The notes: generated from the letters alone by a model not told the origin. A stretch of 64,000 nt of DNA from Meiothermus sp. (GCF_026004055.1 NZ_BPIJ01000002.1:373803-437802), one strand, 5' to 3'; counted from the first letter of the stretch, positions 27,378 to 36,177 are shown. Made by a program: numbers and translations.

Positions 27378-27408
27378 AGTAGGCTCCTGCAGGACATAAT
27401 ACTTTCTA

Positions 27409-27867
27409 ATGTCCAAAAAGCTGCAAAGCCCCTGGTCTCGTAGCTTGCAAACCGCCATCTGGCGGCGGGAGTGGGGCCGGTTGTATGCACTGGTGGAGGC
27501 CGAACTACCCGCCGAGGCCGCAGGGCGGCTGGCCCACCCACCGGCCTTTACCGACCTCGAGGAGGCCCGCTTCGACCTGGAGACCGTGCTCTTGTCATGG
27601 GCCTTGCCCGACTTTGTGGCCTACCTGGAAGCTCTCAATACCTGGCTAGGTAAAAGCGTGTTCCTCGAGCCCCACACCCCCCACCCCTGGCTTTCGCGCT
27701 GGCCGGGCGACCTCAAGCCGCCCCCTGCCGAACCCCCAGCGCTTTGGGGCGAATTGCGCCTTCGGCTGCGCCAACCCAACCCCGAGGGTTTTGCAGCGGC
27801 TGCCTTGTTGCAACTGATGGCGACGGCTCGAGGAGTCGTTCGTTACCATGAGCGCTTGCTTCAGTAG
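27409..27867 (+). CDS. Uncharacterised 152-residue protein
   Basis: Not recognised. The sequence begins [22 protein letters not shown] and is rich in Leu, Trp and Pro, with helical stretches such as [19 protein letters not shown], then [22 protein letters not shown] and [21 protein letters not shown]. There is no signal peptide, membrane segment or metal motif. TAATAC at 27397-27402 lies 6 nt before the ATG, fitting leaderless expression divergent from the HerA-like gene. Its 3' end overlaps the convergent csaA stop by 7 nt. Codon use and CTCGAG content resemble neighbouring genes, so it is a native gene. Confidence 0.65.
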   Translation: MSKKLQSPWSRSLQTAIWRREWGRLYALVEAELPAEAAGRLAHPPAFTDLEEARFDLETVLLSWALPDFVAYLEALNTWLGKSVFLEPHTPHPWLSRWPGDLKPPPAEPPALWGELRLRLRQPNPEGFAAAALLQLMATARGVVRYHERLLQ

Positions 27868-28190
27868 ACCCGCCCTCCCAGGGGTACTTCGCGCTCAACC
27901 GAGAGCAACACCACCCGCCCCGCTTCGTCGGGCAGACCCAGCACCAGCACCTCGGATTGGAAGCCGGCAATGTTGCGCTCTCCAAGGTTGGTCGCACAGA
28001 TGACCAACCGCCCCACCAGGGTTTCGGGGGTGTAAAGGTCGGTGAGCTGGGCGCTGCTGTGCTTCACGCCCAGAGGGCCTAGGTCAACCCAGAGTTGGTA
28101 GGAGGGCTTGCGGGCCTTGGGGTGGGGCAGGGCTTTCTGGATGCGCCCGACGCGCAGCTCGAGGAGTTGAAAGGCTTCATAGGGCGTCAT
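27861..28190 (-). CDS. csaA: CsaA-like tRNA-binding/chaperone protein
   Basis: 109 residues from ATG 28190, a single OB-fold tRNA-binding domain of the CsaA type: FQLLELRVGRIQKALPHPKARKPSYQLWVDLG, then KHSSAQLTDLYTPETLVGRLVICATN, GERNIAGFQSEVLVLGLPDE and VPLGGRVY at the end. CsaA dimers bind tRNA-like structures and help secretion-related folding in other bacteria. A TTG at 28211 in frame is possible. ATG is favoured because TTGACT (28225-28220), 17 bp, GACACT (28202-28197) ends 6 nt before it. Convergent with the preceding unknown gene. Confidence 0.87.
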   Translation of the reverse strand: MTPYEAFQLLELRVGRIQKALPHPKARKPSYQLWVDLGPLGVKHSSAQLTDLYTPETLVGRLVICATNLGERNIAGFQSEVLVLGLPDEAGRVVLLSVEREVPLGGRVY

Positions 28191-28196
28191 GGGGAA

Positions 28197-28225
28197 AGTG
28201 TCCCTGGTCAATGGTCTATAGTCAA
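28197..28225 (-). promoter_or_regulatory. Leaderless promoter of csaA
   Basis: Minus strand: TTGACT (28225-28220), 17 bp, GACACT (28202-28197), then 6 nt to the ATG. The perfect 12-bp palindrome CCCCACGTGGGG at 28298-28309 lies farther up, between csaA and the divergent small gene at 28359. Confidence 0.6.
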
Positions 28226-28358
28226 TGGCCTATCGGTTGTGATAAAGCCCAAAGCTGAAGGCCGAAAGCAAAGGCCAAAACTATCTGCAACCCATAACCC
28301 CACGTGGGGATCTTTTCTACACTGTACGGAGCGTTTGCAGCCCCTATATACTTGGGCT

Positions 28359-28670
28359 GTGCAACGCTTGCTCGACCAGGCCGCCATTCTGATTCGAGAT
28401 GCCCGCGAACTCCCCCCCGAGCAAGCGGTGGGTTCGCTGAAAGAATCGGTAGGTTTATTGGAGGCGGTTCGACCCTCTAAGGAGCGCGACGGCATGATGG
28501 CCCTGGCCTACTTGCGCCTGGCCCAGATGCAGCGCCAGCTTGGTAAGCGCAAAGAGGCCGAACGAGCTTTTATGCTGGGGTATAGCTATGCCCGTAGCTC
28601 GAGGGAGGAGCGGGTGCGCCGCTTGGCAGAAAAACTTAGTCAAGAGTTCACAAATAGCGTACAGGGATAA
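28359..28670 (+). CDS. Small TPR-like helical protein
   Basis: 103 residues from GTG 28359. Two or three helix pairs are visible (VQRLLDQAAILIRDARELPP, SLKESVGLLEAVRPSKERD, MALAYLRLAQMQRQLGKRKEAERAFMLGYSYA), with the TPR-like spacing A-Y-L-R-L-A...A-E-R-A-F. It is probably a small cytoplasmic adaptor. The start is set by TATACT at 28347-28352, exactly 6 nt upstream; longer in-frame openings back to 28095 would run antisense through csaA and are rejected. The DUF420 gene follows after 76 nt, which holds a small hairpin (28689-28706). Confidence 0.65.
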   Translation: MQRLLDQAAILIRDARELPPEQAVGSLKESVGLLEAVRPSKERDGMMALAYLRLAQMQRQLGKRKEAERAFMLGYSYARSSREERVRRLAEKLSQEFTNSVQG

Positions 28671-28746
28671 ATGTCCTTTGCCGGAATAAGCTATTTTGAA
28701 ATAGCTACAGGGAGTTCCTGGGCACACGTAGGGAGGCAACTAGAAC

Positions 28747-29184
28747 ATGGGTCAGATGTTGGGCGATATCGCCGCCATTCTAATTGCTATGTCGGGCCTG
28801 GCGGTCATTATCGGGGTAATTCTTATCAAGCGCGGGAACCGGGTCTGGCACCCTCGAGTGATGCTGGTAGCCACCGGCCTGGCAGGGCTTTTTTTGGTGT
28901 TCTACCTGCTCAAGTGGGGGCTCTATGGAACCACCCGCTATGCAGGGCCGGAGGAATGGCGAGGGGCCTACTACGCCCTCTTGATAAGCCATACCATCCT
29001 GGCGGCCATCAACGGGCCGCTGGTGCTATGGCTGATTTACAACGCCCTCAAGCAGCGCTTTAGCATTCACAAAGCCTGGGCCCGCTGGACGGTGCCGGTC
29101 TGGCTCTATGTGGCGGTTACCGGCTGGATTATCGACCAAGTTCTGCGCACCCACGGCGAGTCGGCTGGGGGAATTGGCTTTTGA
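28747..29184 (+). CDS. DUF420 integral membrane protein (CtaM-like)
   Basis: 145 residues with four predicted membrane helices: about 8-26 (IAAILIAMSGLAVIIGVIL), 41-58 (MLVATGLAGLFLVFYLL), 74-98 (AYYALLISHTILAAINGPLVLW) and 113-131 (WTVPVWLYVAVTGWI). Conserved His residues occur in VWHP, SHTILAA and IHKAWARW, as in DUF420/CtaM proteins, which in Firmicutes are needed to activate heme-copper oxidases. A similar respiratory assembly role is inferred. No oxidase genes are adjacent. GGGAGG about 10 nt upstream is the likely ribosome site. A repeat (families B and D) follows. Confidence 0.8.
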   Translation: MGQMLGDIAAILIAMSGLAVIIGVILIKRGNRVWHPRVMLVATGLAGLFLVFYLLKWGLYGTTRYAGPEEWRGAYYALLISHTILAAINGPLVLWLIYNALKQRFSIHKAWARWTVPVWLYVAVTGWIIDQVLRTHGESAGGIGF

Positions 29185-29224
29185 TTGCAGCTTCCATCTA
29201 CCCCGCACCACCCTAACGGGTACA

Positions 29225-29347
29225 TGGGCGAAGCGGGATGGGGTGCTATTTGCGTGACCGTACAAGCACTGCACCGAAGGCCCAGGTTTACGAGGTACGG
29301 CTCGTTCTGAAGGCTAAAGCGCCTGCGTATGTTGTTACCAGACCACT
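29225..29347 (+). repeat. MITE-like repeat family B, copy 3 (right half only)
   Basis: Matches the right part of family B from GGGCGAAGCGGG onward and ends with GTTACCAGACCACT (29334-29347) followed by TA. The left half and left inverted end are missing. It directly adjoins family D copy 2. Confidence 0.75.
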
Positions 29348-29349
29348 AA

Positions 29350-29610
29350 ATACTGTGTCGCATAAAAGCCCGTAAGCTACACCTGCACGGTCAACGAAGT
29401 AAAATCCCCGTCTGGACTTGCTCTGTCCCTTCCCTACCTCGTAGGGGAGGCCAGGTGGGGTGGCTAACCTGACCCTCCACGCAACCAGCGGATTGGGGGC
29501 CTTGCCGGATACCCTCCCCCATCCCCCACCTTCCCTCAGCGGTAGAGAGGGGCTCGAGGGCTATCACGCTTTGGAAACCGTGGAATTGTAGAGGCATCTT
29601 TACGACGGTG
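29350..29610 (-). repeat. Repeat family D, copy 2 (inverted relative to copy 1)
   Basis: About 260 bp, reverse complement of 25006-25253. It starts TACTGTGTCGCATA (29350-29363) and ends near CATCTTTACGACGG (about 29595-29608). The two ends form an imperfect inverted repeat (TAC...GTCG...A.A.GCC). With copy 1 it brackets a 4.1-kb segment in inverted orientation. Confidence 0.75.
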
Positions 29611-29612
29611 TA

Positions 29613-30086
29613 CTAAAATAGGTAGTTGACCCCAAATCGAATCTGGATCCCGAAAGCTGTTCCGTAAATACCGGTGGCATCGCTGGCTAGGTACAGGGTC
29701 GGAACTGCCTCGGCAAACAGGCCTGTGTCGCTGGCAGTGCTGTAATTGACGCCGGCCAGACCGCGAATCCCAAAAAAGTTCAGGACTCCCAAACCCACCC
29801 AGTTGCCCCCAAACCCGCCGTATGGCAACAGCCGCCCCGTCCCAAATGGGAACAGCAGGTCGGCCCCGAGCTCGAGGAAGCTGGGGCTCAACCCAATACC
29901 CACATTGGCCCGGGCCCCAAAGCCACTGCCCAAGTTGTAGCTCCCCGCCTGCAACATCAGGCTGGTGAGGGGGGTGCCTTCCACCCACTGAAACACCAGG
30001 CTGGCCCCGGCAAAAGGCTTGGGGCTTTGCGCAAAGGCCCACAGGCCCAGGCACAACCAAAGGAAAACTGCGGTTTGCTTGCCCAT
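29613..30086 (-). CDS. Probable outer-membrane beta-barrel protein
   Basis: 157 residues. N-terminal signal peptide GKQTAVFLWLCLGLWAFAQS, with cleavage after AFAQ or nearby. The mature part is rich in Gly, Leu and aromatic residues in alternating short strands (ASLVFQWVEG, SYNLGSGFGARANVGIGL, PSFLELGADLLFPFG, IQIRFGVNYLF) and ends with Phe, as porin-like barrels do. About eight strands would fit. Function unknown. TAAAAT on the minus strand at 30101-30096 is 9 nt before the ATG, so it has its own promoter. A family D repeat copy lies just past its stop. Confidence 0.65.
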   Translation of the reverse strand: MGKQTAVFLWLCLGLWAFAQSPKPFAGASLVFQWVEGTPLTSLMLQAGSYNLGSGFGARANVGIGLSPSFLELGADLLFPFGTGRLLPYGGFGGNWVGLGVLNFFGIRGLAGVNYSTASDTGLFAEAVPTLYLASDATGIYGTAFGIQIRFGVNYLF

Positions 30087-30202
30087 GATGGGCTCATTTT
30101 AGGCCGATTTACGGAGCTCGAGCGCCTGGGGCCGTGTTAACTAAAGATTTCATTAGCCAACCCTAAGCCTTCGCAAAAGCCCTTTTCCCTACACTGCCTT
30201 CT

Positions 30203-30625
30203 ATGCACCCAACCTACCTGGCTGTGCTGGGATTGCTGCTGGCGGCCTGTGGGGGCCAGAGCGTCATGCGGCCCCCCGGCTCGTTCCCTCCACCCAACGG
30301 CAACCCCTTCACGCTAGAAAAAGAGCCTTTCAGCCTCACCAGGGGCGGCAGCGCCCCCCTCACCGTGCGGGTGACCTTCATCTCGAGCGAGATTACCCGG
30401 GTACGCCTGGAGTTTGTCCCCAACACCCTCAACCTGCTCGGATCGCCCCGGGAACAAGACCTGGTACGGGGTAGTACCTCGGTTCAAACGACCACCTTCA
30501 CAATCTCCGATGGCGGCATAGACCCTCAGGAAAAGAGACCTTTTTTTTACATCTATGCCAAAGCCTGCATCAACAACAACTGTAGCAGCCAGAAAAGCAT
30601 CCCGGTGCAGTGGGATATGCCCTAA
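30203..30625 (+). CDS. Uncharacterised lipoprotein
   Basis: 140 residues. Signal peptide with lipobox LLLAAC (Cys16), then a Pro-rich tether (GGQSVMRPPGSFPPPNGNPF). The mature domain has an immunoglobulin-like feel: LTVRVTFISSEITRVRLEFV, TTTFTISDGGIDPQEKRPFFYIYAKACINNNCSS, with two Cys late in the chain that could pair. It is anchored in the membrane facing outside the cytoplasm. No function recognised. TACACT at 30190-30195 lies 7 nt before the ATG, indicating a leaderless transcript. hisG starts 43 nt downstream but has its own TATAAG, so it need not be co-transcribed. Confidence 0.72.
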   Translation: MHPTYLAVLGLLLAACGGQSVMRPPGSFPPPNGNPFTLEKEPFSLTRGGSAPLTVRVTFISSEITRVRLEFVPNTLNLLGSPREQDLVRGSTSVQTTTFTISDGGIDPQEKRPFFYIYAKACINNNCSSQKSIPVQWDMP

Positions 30626-30667
30626 CCCGGCATCGCGGCAAATGGTTTGTGATATAAGAAAGCTCGG

Positions 30668-31312
30668 ATGATACGGGGACGCTTCGCTTTGGTGGTGGCC
30701 TTACCCAAGGGGCGCAACTTTGCCGATGGCTACGAGGCCCTGGTTGGAGCGGGTTTAGCACTGCCCGTCCTGGAAAACAAACGGGCCTTGCTGCATGGCC
30801 AGGAGGGGGGGGTGGCGATCCTCGAGCTACGCAACCACGACGTGCCCACCTATGTAGATCTGGGCATTGCCGATGTGGGGGTGGTGGGCAACGATGTGCT
30901 CCTCGAGTGCGGGCGCGATGTCTATGAGCCGGTTGACCTGGGCACCGGGGCCTGCCGCCTTTCACTCATCCGCCACCCCGCCTCCACCGGCCCCATCCGC
31001 CGCATTGCCACCAAGTACCCCCGCTTTACCGCCCAGATACTGCGCGAACGCGGGATGGTGGCCGACATTATCGAGCTGGCCGGTAACGTAGAGCTAGCGG
31101 CCCTTACCGGCCTGGCCGACGCCGTGGTGGACGTGGTACAAACCGGGACTACCCTGCGGGCAGCGGGCCTGCTCGAGGTAGAGGTGTTGGCCCACTCCAC
31201 CGCGCGTTTCATCGTCAATCGTCAGTCGCTCAAACTCAAGCGTGATCTGCTGCGACCCCTGATCGAACGTTTGCGGGCCAATGCCCGCAACTTACCGGCT
31301 TCACGCGGATAG
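30668..31312 (+). CDS. hisG: ATP phosphoribosyltransferase, short form (HisG-S)
   Basis: First enzyme of histidine synthesis: ATP + PRPP to phosphoribosyl-ATP. 214 residues, the short form that lacks the C-terminal regulatory domain and normally works with HisZ (not in this window). Conserved parts: ALPKGR at the start, [19 protein letters not shown], and the PRPP-binding loop [21 protein letters not shown]. The final SRG lies next to a family C repeat that begins at 31313, right after the stop. TATAAG (30653-30658) lies 9 nt before the ATG. Confidence 0.93.
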   Translation: MIRGRFALVVALPKGRNFADGYEALVGAGLALPVLENKRALLHGQEGGVAILELRNHDVPTYVDLGIADVGVVGNDVLLECGRDVYEPVDLGTGACRLSLIRHPASTGPIRRIATKYPRFTAQILRERGMVADIIELAGNVELAALTGLADAVVDVVQTGTTLRAAGLLEVEVLAHSTARFIVNRQSLKLKRDLLRPLIERLRANARNLPASRG

Positions 31313-31372
31313 GTGGCCGCCCGGAAACTCGAAACCCAAGCACCCGTGGGCGGCCAGGTCTGTGAAGAGCGC
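31313..31372 (+). repeat. Repeat family C, copy 2 (minimal form)
   Basis: GTGGCCGCC (31313-31321), GGAAACTCGAAACCCAAGC, then GGGCGGCCA near 31349-31357 and GTCTGTGAAGAGCGC (31358-31372). It has both ends of family C but almost none of the interior of copy 3, like an internally deleted element. It starts immediately after the hisG stop. Confidence 0.7.
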
Positions 31373-31440
31373 GATAAATATCCGGCAACAATACGGCGAA
31401 GCCCAGCGCAACGCAGGCATCGAGGAATCCGGGGCCAAAG

Positions 31441-31470
31441 CAATAGGAGAGGCCGTGGCCTCTCCTATTG
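31441..31470. terminator. Bidirectional terminator-like 14-bp hairpin between hisG and hup
   Basis: CAATAGGAGAGGCC (31441-31454), GT, GGCCTCTCCTATTG (31457-31470): a perfect 14-bp inverted repeat between convergent genes, 15 nt from the HU stop. No long T-run follows on either side. Confidence 0.7.
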
Positions 31471-31485
31471 GAAGGGACTGCAGAC

Positions 31486-31788
31486 TTATTTCTTGACAGT
31501 TTCCTTCAGGGCCTTGCCGGGCTTGAAGGCGGGATACTTGGAGGCGGGAATCTTGATTTTTTGGGTGGTGCCGGGCTTCACGCCGGTGCGAGCTTTACGG
31601 CTGCGCACTTCGAAGGTGCCGAAGCCGGTGAGTTGCACTTTGTTGCCGGCTTTGAGGGCATCTTCGACTTTGCTCAGGAAAGCGTCTACGGCGGCTTTGG
31701 CGTCTTTTTTCTTCAGGCCAGCGGCGGCGGCTACTTGGTCAATCAGGTCGGCTTTGGTCTTGGTTTTCTTTGCAGCAGCTTTTGCCAT
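31486..31788 (-). CDS. hup: HU-family nucleoid protein
   Basis: DNA-bending histone-like protein, 100 residues. A short Lys/Ala-rich N-terminal extension ([12 protein letters not shown]) precedes the canonical HU fold: [55 protein letters not shown] and the minor-groove arm tip [25 protein letters not shown]. The AGGAGGTAAC ribosome site is strong, as expected for an abundant protein. The promoter is at 31851-31822. Terminated by the hairpin at 31441-31470. Confidence 0.95.
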   Translation of the reverse strand: MAKAAAKKTKTKADLIDQVAAAAGLKKKDAKAAVDAFLSKVEDALKAGNKVQLTGFGTFEVRSRKARTGVKPGTTQKIKIPASKYPAFKPGKALKETVKK

Positions 31789-31821
31789 ACAGTTACCTCC
31801 TTTATTTTCCCTTCAGCACGG

Positions 31822-31851
31822 AGTGTATCACACCTTATCTCCAAATTGCAA
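31822..31851 (-). promoter_or_regulatory. Promoter of hup
   Basis: Minus strand: TTGCAA (31851-31846), 18 bp, TACACT (31827-31822), followed by a leader of about 27 nt with a strong AGGAGG. Confidence 0.65.
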
Positions 31852-31895
31852 GCGCCAGGTCTGCATTGGTTCGCATTTCGTTCCAGACAGAATGC

Positions 31896-32537
31896 CTAAA
31901 CGGTGGGCTTTCTGTGGTATTCGGGCGGCAAAAGCTCGGTTACGGCGGCCTCGAGCCGCCGGGTTACCTCTTCCAAAGTCTGGTGGTCGGTTTTTCCGGG
32001 GGGTAGGGCAATGGGGTCGCCAAACACCACCCGAATAGGGCGTCGCAGACGCGGCCCCTTGCCCACCGGCCAGGCTTTATCGCTGCCGATAATGGCAGCC
32101 GGAACAATCGTCGCGCCCGTTCGCAGGGCAATGGCCGCAGTGCCGGTTTTGAAAGGCTCGATAAAGCCAGTGCGGCTACGGCGCCCCTCGGGAAAGATGC
32201 CAAAGGCCATACCGTTTTTGAGCACCCGGATGGCCGCTTTAATCGCGCCCAGATCACCCGAGCCCCTCGAGACCGGAATCACGTACAGCCGCGGCAACAA
32301 CCAGCGCAGGATAGGATATTTGAACACGTCGTCGCGCGACATGTAGCTCACCACCCTGGGGCAGGCCACCCCCATGACCACCGGGTCGAGGAAGGACATA
32401 TGGTTGGAGGCCAGGATCACTGGGCCCTCCTTGGGGATTTTCTCGGCCCCCTCCACCTGCAAGCCAAACAACACCTTCAGCAAAAACCGGGCCAGCGCCT
32501 TGGCACCGTAGTAGACCCTGAGTCCGTACTCGTACAT
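31896..32537 (-). CDS. plsC: 1-acyl-sn-glycerol-3-phosphate acyltransferase
   Basis: Adds the second acyl chain to make phosphatidic acid at the inner membrane. 213 residues. The acyltransferase motif I is NHMSFLDP (HX4D), motif II is around SYMSRDDVFKYP, motif III is FPEGRRSRTG, and motif IV is TIVPAAIIGSD. A hydrophobic/amphipathic N-terminal helix (YYGAKALARFLLKVLFGL) probably docks it to the membrane. Length is typical. The reductase gene ends 58 nt upstream of it on the same strand, so both may share a transcript. Confidence 0.9.
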   Translation of the reverse strand: MYEYGLRVYYGAKALARFLLKVLFGLQVEGAEKIPKEGPVILASNHMSFLDPVVMGVACPRVVSYMSRDDVFKYPILRWLLPRLYVIPVSRGSGDLGAIKAAIRVLKNGMAFGIFPEGRRSRTGFIEPFKTGTAAIALRTGATIVPAAIIGSDKAWPVGKGPRLRRPIRVVFGDPIALPPGKTDHQTLEEVTRRLEAAVTELLPPEYHRKPTV

Positions 32538-32595
32538 CGCGCCTCATCATAAGCAAGAAGCCAGGAATCCGGCCTCGAGAGGCCACTTGGCTTCC

Positions 32596-33576
32596 TCAAG
32601 ACAGCTGCACCACCACCCGCCCCCGCACCTGGCCTTGCAGGATGGCCTGGGCCAGCCCCGGCACTTCCTCCAGCCCAACGGTCTGCATGGCCGCTTCCAA
32701 GAGGGACTTGGGCAGGTCGCGGGCCAGGCGTTGCCAGGCCACAAGCCGTTTTTCCTTGGGGCACATCACCGAATCGATGCCCAGGAGATTCACGCCCCGC
32801 AGGATGAAGGGGAAGACGGTGGTCTCGAGCTTCACCCCGCCCGCGTTGCCGCAGGCCGCCACGCTGCCGCCATAGGCCATGCGCGGCAAAACCCCGGCCA
32901 GCACCGCGCCGCCCACGGTGTCCACCGCCCCGCCAAAGCGCTCGGACTCCAGCGGCTTGGACAGTGCAGTGAGCACGCTCCGATCCAGAATTTCGGCTGC
33001 GCCCAACCCCTTCAGATAGGCTTCTTCGCTGGGGCGGCCGGTAGACGCCACCACCCGGTAGCCCAAGCGGGCCAGAATGGCGGTGGCCAGACTGCCCACC
33101 CCGCCGGCTGCACCGGTGACGAGCACCTCTTTGGTTTTGTCTAGCTGGTGGGCCTCGAGGGCCATCACCGCCAGCATGGCGGTAAAGCCTGCTGTACCGA
33201 TGCCCATGGCTTGTTGCAAGGTGAGCCCTTCGGGCAGGGGCACCAGCCACTCGGCGCGCACTCGAGCCAGCTCGGCCAGCCCGCCCCAGTGCCGCTCACC
33301 CACGCCCCAGCCGGTCAAAATTACCGGATCACCCGGCTTGTAATCCGGCGAGGTCGACTCCAGTACCGTACCGGCCAGATCAATCCCTGGAACCATCGGG
33401 AAACTGCGGATAACCTTGCCCGCACCCGTAATGGCCAGGCTGTCCTTGTAGTTGAGACTGCTGTAGGCCACCCGCACCAGCACATCGCCCTGGGGCAGTT
33501 CATCGCGCGAGGCCTGCCGAATCCGGGCGGTATAGGGGTCGCCCGACTCCACTACCAGCGCCTTGAAGGTCTGCAT
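32596..33576 (-). CDS. YhdH/AcuI-type NADPH quinone (acrylyl-CoA) reductase
   Basis: A medium-chain dehydrogenase/reductase without zinc ligands, 326 residues from ATG 33576 (MQTFKALVVESGDPYTAR). Nucleotide motif VTGAAGGVGSLATAILARLGY; N-terminal GroES-like domain with SSLNYKDSLAITGAGKVIRSFPMVPGIDLAGTV split over it; C-terminal RGVNLLGIDSVMCPKEKR. This subgroup (YhdH, AcuI) reduces acrylyl-CoA with NADPH; that substrate is inferred. The start is fixed by TATGTT on the minus strand at 33588-33583, 6 nt upstream; an in-frame codon at 33657 would add 27 unrelated residues. plsC lies downstream. Confidence 0.87.
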   Translation of the reverse strand: MQTFKALVVESGDPYTARIRQASRDELPQGDVLVRVAYSSLNYKDSLAITGAGKVIRSFPMVPGIDLAGTVLESTSPDYKPGDPVILTGWGVGERHWGGLAELARVRAEWLVPLPEGLTLQQAMGIGTAGFTAMLAVMALEAHQLDKTKEVLVTGAAGGVGSLATAILARLGYRVVASTGRPSEEAYLKGLGAAEILDRSVLTALSKPLESERFGGAVDTVGGAVLAGVLPRMAYGGSVAACGNAGGVKLETTVFPFILRGVNLLGIDSVMCPKEKRLVAWQRLARDLPKSLLEAAMQTVGLEEVPGLAQAILQGQVRGRVVVQLS

Positions 33577-33759
33577 GGCAACAACATACACGATAACAAC
33601 AAGGGTACGTCTGTGTGATCCAAAGCCGAAGGCTGGAAAGGTTCGGGCTATCCTCAAGCCCGGGATTCACCCGGCCCTCGAGGTTTTTCTTTCGTAGCAG
33701 AACGCAAGACGATCTCGTGCCCCTCGACCTCTGCCCCTGGGCTTTGCTAGGCTTCTGTT

Positions 33760-34596
33760 ATGAGTTCTCCCCTGGTCAGTGTCGAATGGCTGCACCCACA
33801 CCTCGGCGATCCACAGCTTCGCATTGTGGACTGTCGCTTTTCGCTGCAAGACCCCCTGGCAGGGCGATTGGCTTTTCGGGAGGGACACATTCCAGGGGCG
33901 ATTTTCCTGGATCTCGAGCAAGACCTCTGTGGGCCCATCCGGCCCGACCGCAAAGGGGGCCGTCACCCCTTGCCCGCGCCCGAGGCCCTGGCCGAAACCC
34001 TGGGCCGGGCCGGCATCGGCAACGAGCACTTGGTGGTGGCCTACGACGAACCCCCCGCCGGTGGGATGTATGCCCCACACCTGTGGTGGTTGCTGCGCTG
34101 GTTGGGTCACGACCGGGTGGCCGTGCTGGACGGTGGCATCACGGCTTGGAGGGAAGCGGGCTATGAGGTTTCCACCCTGGTCGTCGAATACCCCCCCACT
34201 ACCTTCAGGGCCAACCTCCGGCCCGAGATGGTGGTAGATGCAGACGCCGTGGCCCAGCGCCCACCAGGCACCATCCTGATTGATTCCAGGGCCCCCGAGC
34301 GGTACCGGGGTGAGGTGGAGCCCATAGACCCGGTGGCCGGACACATTCCCGGGGCCATCAACCGCAACTGGCTGGACAGCCTGGACGCCTCGGGACGTTT
34401 CAAACCGGCTCCGGCCCAGCTCGAGCGTTTCGCCGGACTCGAGGGCGAGATGATTGCGTACTGCGGCTCGGGTGTCTCGGCAACGGTGAACGTACTGGCG
34501 CTCGAGCTCATCGGTAAACCGGCCAAACTTTACGCGGGCTCGTGGAGCGACTGGATCTCCGACCCTCGGCGCCCGGTTGTCCGGGGTGAGGCCTGA
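33760..34596 (+). CDS. Tandem-rhodanese sulfurtransferase
   Basis: 278 residues, two rhodanese domains. The N-terminal one is inactive (no Cys in its loop; [17 protein letters not shown]). The C-terminal one has the active-site loop [11 protein letters not shown] with C235. CGSGVSA resembles mercaptopyruvate rather than thiosulfate sulfurtransferases, in which CRKGVTA is typical; the donor is therefore uncertain. Likely role is sulfane-sulfur transfer or cyanide detoxification in the cytoplasm. The start is supported by TAGGCT at 33748-33753, 6 nt upstream, with a weak TCGACC 18 bp further up. The UbiA gene starts 94 nt later. Confidence 0.88.
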   Translation: MSSPLVSVEWLHPHLGDPQLRIVDCRFSLQDPLAGRLAFREGHIPGAIFLDLEQDLCGPIRPDRKGGRHPLPAPEALAETLGRAGIGNEHLVVAYDEPPAGGMYAPHLWWLLRWLGHDRVAVLDGGITAWREAGYEVSTLVVEYPPTTFRANLRPEMVVDADAVAQRPPGTILIDSRAPERYRGEVEPIDPVAGHIPGAINRNWLDSLDASGRFKPAPAQLERFAGLEGEMIAYCGSGVSATVNVLALELIGKPAKLYAGSWSDWISDPRRPVVRGEA

Positions 34597-34690
34597 AGAG
34601 CAGACCGCTGCAAACGCGCTATTGGGCCCTGCCAAAACCCCCATCTACCCACATTACCGGCCCCATCCCAGGGTAAACTTGGGCAGACAT

Positions 34691-35551
34691 ATGGTGGCCC
34701 TGACCAGCCGACTCAAAACCTACCTCGACCTGGTTCGCTTCGAACACACCCTGTTTGCCCTGCCCTTTGCCTACGGCGGCATGCTGCTGGCGGCTAAAGG
34801 CTGGCCCGGCTGGGAGGTCTTCGGCTGGGTGACGGTGGCCATGGTGGGGGCCCGCACCGCAGCCATGGCCCTGAACCGTCTGATAGATCGCACCATCGAT
34901 GCCGCCAATCCCCGCACCGCCGGGCGACACCTGCCCCGGGGCCTGGTCAAGCCCACCGAAGTCCTGATTCTGGCCGCAGTGGGCCTGGCGCTGCTCGCCC
35001 TGGCGGCCTTCAACCTAAACCCCTTGACCGCACAACTGCTGCCGGTGGCAGTTTTCTTCCTGGTAGGCTACAGCTACACCAAGCGCTTCACCTGGCTGTG
35101 CCACTTCTGGCTGGGCCTGACCATCGGAGCGGCCACCGCGGGCGGCTGGATTGCCGTTACGGGCACGTTCGAGCCCGCCCTGTTCGCACTCTGGGCCGGT
35201 ACGGCCTTCTGGCTGGCGGGCTTCGATATCCTCTATGCCACCCAGGACTACCAGTTCGACCGCGAAAACGGCATCTATAGCATCCCGGCCCGCTTTGGCA
35301 TTCCCACCGCGCTGCACATAGCCCAGGTCTCGCACGGGCTCACCTTTGGCTTCTTCTTGCTAACGGGCTTCCTGAGCGGGGTGGGCTGGGTCTACTATCT
35401 GGGCGTGCTGGGGGTGGGCGCGGTGCTCTGGTACGAACACCAACTGGTAAAGCCCCACGACCTGAGCAAGGTAGATCAGGCCTTCTTCCAGGCCAACGTG
35501 GTGGTGAGCCTGGGGATGTTGCTGGCGATTTTGCTCGAGACCTTGATTTGA
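34691..35551 (+). CDS. UbiA-family prenyltransferase (4-hydroxybenzoate polyprenyltransferase-like, perhaps MqnP)
   Basis: Integral membrane aromatic prenyltransferase, 286 residues, 8-9 predicted helices. Both Asp-rich, Mg-prenyl-diphosphate motifs are present: [17 protein letters not shown] (N-x3-D-x3-D) and [13 protein letters not shown] (D-x3-D). In Thermaceae, which make menaquinone by the futalosine route, such proteins (MqnP) prenylate the naphthoate precursor; this assignment is inferred. The start at ATG 34691 gives [20 protein letters not shown], the conserved N-terminus. TAAACT at 34674-34679 lies 11 nt upstream. An earlier codon at 34577 overlaps the sulfurtransferase gene and is rejected. 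Confidence 0.86.
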   Translation: MVALTSRLKTYLDLVRFEHTLFALPFAYGGMLLAAKGWPGWEVFGWVTVAMVGARTAAMALNRLIDRTIDAANPRTAGRHLPRGLVKPTEVLILAAVGLALLALAAFNLNPLTAQLLPVAVFFLVGYSYTKRFTWLCHFWLGLTIGAATAGGWIAVTGTFEPALFALWAGTAFWLAGFDILYATQDYQFDRENGIYSIPARFGIPTALHIAQVSHGLTFGFFLLTGFLSGVGWVYYLGVLGVGAVLWYEHQLVKPHDLSKVDQAFFQANVVVSLGMLLAILLETLI

Positions 35552-35563
35552 ACCTCCCCAATG

Positions 35564-35835
35564 GTCTGGTAATCTGATTTACGTCACTTTGCCCTTACAA
35601 ATCCAAATGTGACCCCCTTGTCATTGCGAGGAGGCCCCCGCCGACGAAGCAATCCAGATGGGGTTGACTGGCCTAGCCAGGCCAGAGATTCCGTCGCATC
35701 TCCCACGAATACCCGGCACAGCAAAGTTCACTGTACCGAGTATGGGTGGGAGTCCGCTCTGGATTGCTTCGCATCCTGCGGTTGCTCGCAATGACGGGAG
35801 AAGGCCTGTATTACATATTTAGTTACCAGACCACT
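35564..35835 (+). repeat. MITE-like repeat family A, copy 2
   Basis: 272 bp from TGGTCTGGTAATC (35564) to GTTACCAGACCACT (35822-35835). It has the GTCATTGCGAG palindromic core plus a 60-70-bp internal insert near 35690-35760 (GAATACCCGGCACAGC to CTGTACCGAGTATG) that also occurs in copy 3. It abuts family B copy 2: the junction is a perfect 28-bp palindrome of 13-bp arms around a central TA (35834-35835). Confidence 0.85.
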
Positions 35836-36177
35836 AGTGGTCTGGTAACTAAATTTCCGAAGTTTTGTGCCGCACACCGAATACATCGTTGTAGAGATTC
35901 CATCCCACTTCGGCCCCCGAGATGGCCTAAAAACGCCCTCCCTACCGCGTAGGGAGGGTGGGGGAGGGTATCAGGCAAGGCCCCCAATCCGCTGCGTGAA
36001 GGGCCAGGTCAGCCACCCCACCTGGCCTCCCCTACGCAGTAGGGGAGGAAAGGGGCGAAGCGGGGTGGGGTGCTTTTTGCATGACCGTACAGGCAAGGCA
36101 CCGAAGGCCCAGGTTTACGAGACACGGCGCGTTCTGAAGGCTAAACCCCATACTGCGTATTTTGTTACCAGAGCACT
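35836..36177 (+). repeat. MITE-like repeat family B, copy 2
   Basis: 342 bp from AGTGGTCTGGTAAC (35836-35849) to GTTACCAGAGCACT (36164-36177), followed by AA. Nearly identical to 7596-7930. In the first nest the order is B then A; here it is A then B. Confidence 0.88.

Noticed and set aside
31313-32038. 241-residue plus-strand frame after hisG
   Set aside because: It starts in a family C repeat and reads antisense through HU and plsC, which are certain genes.
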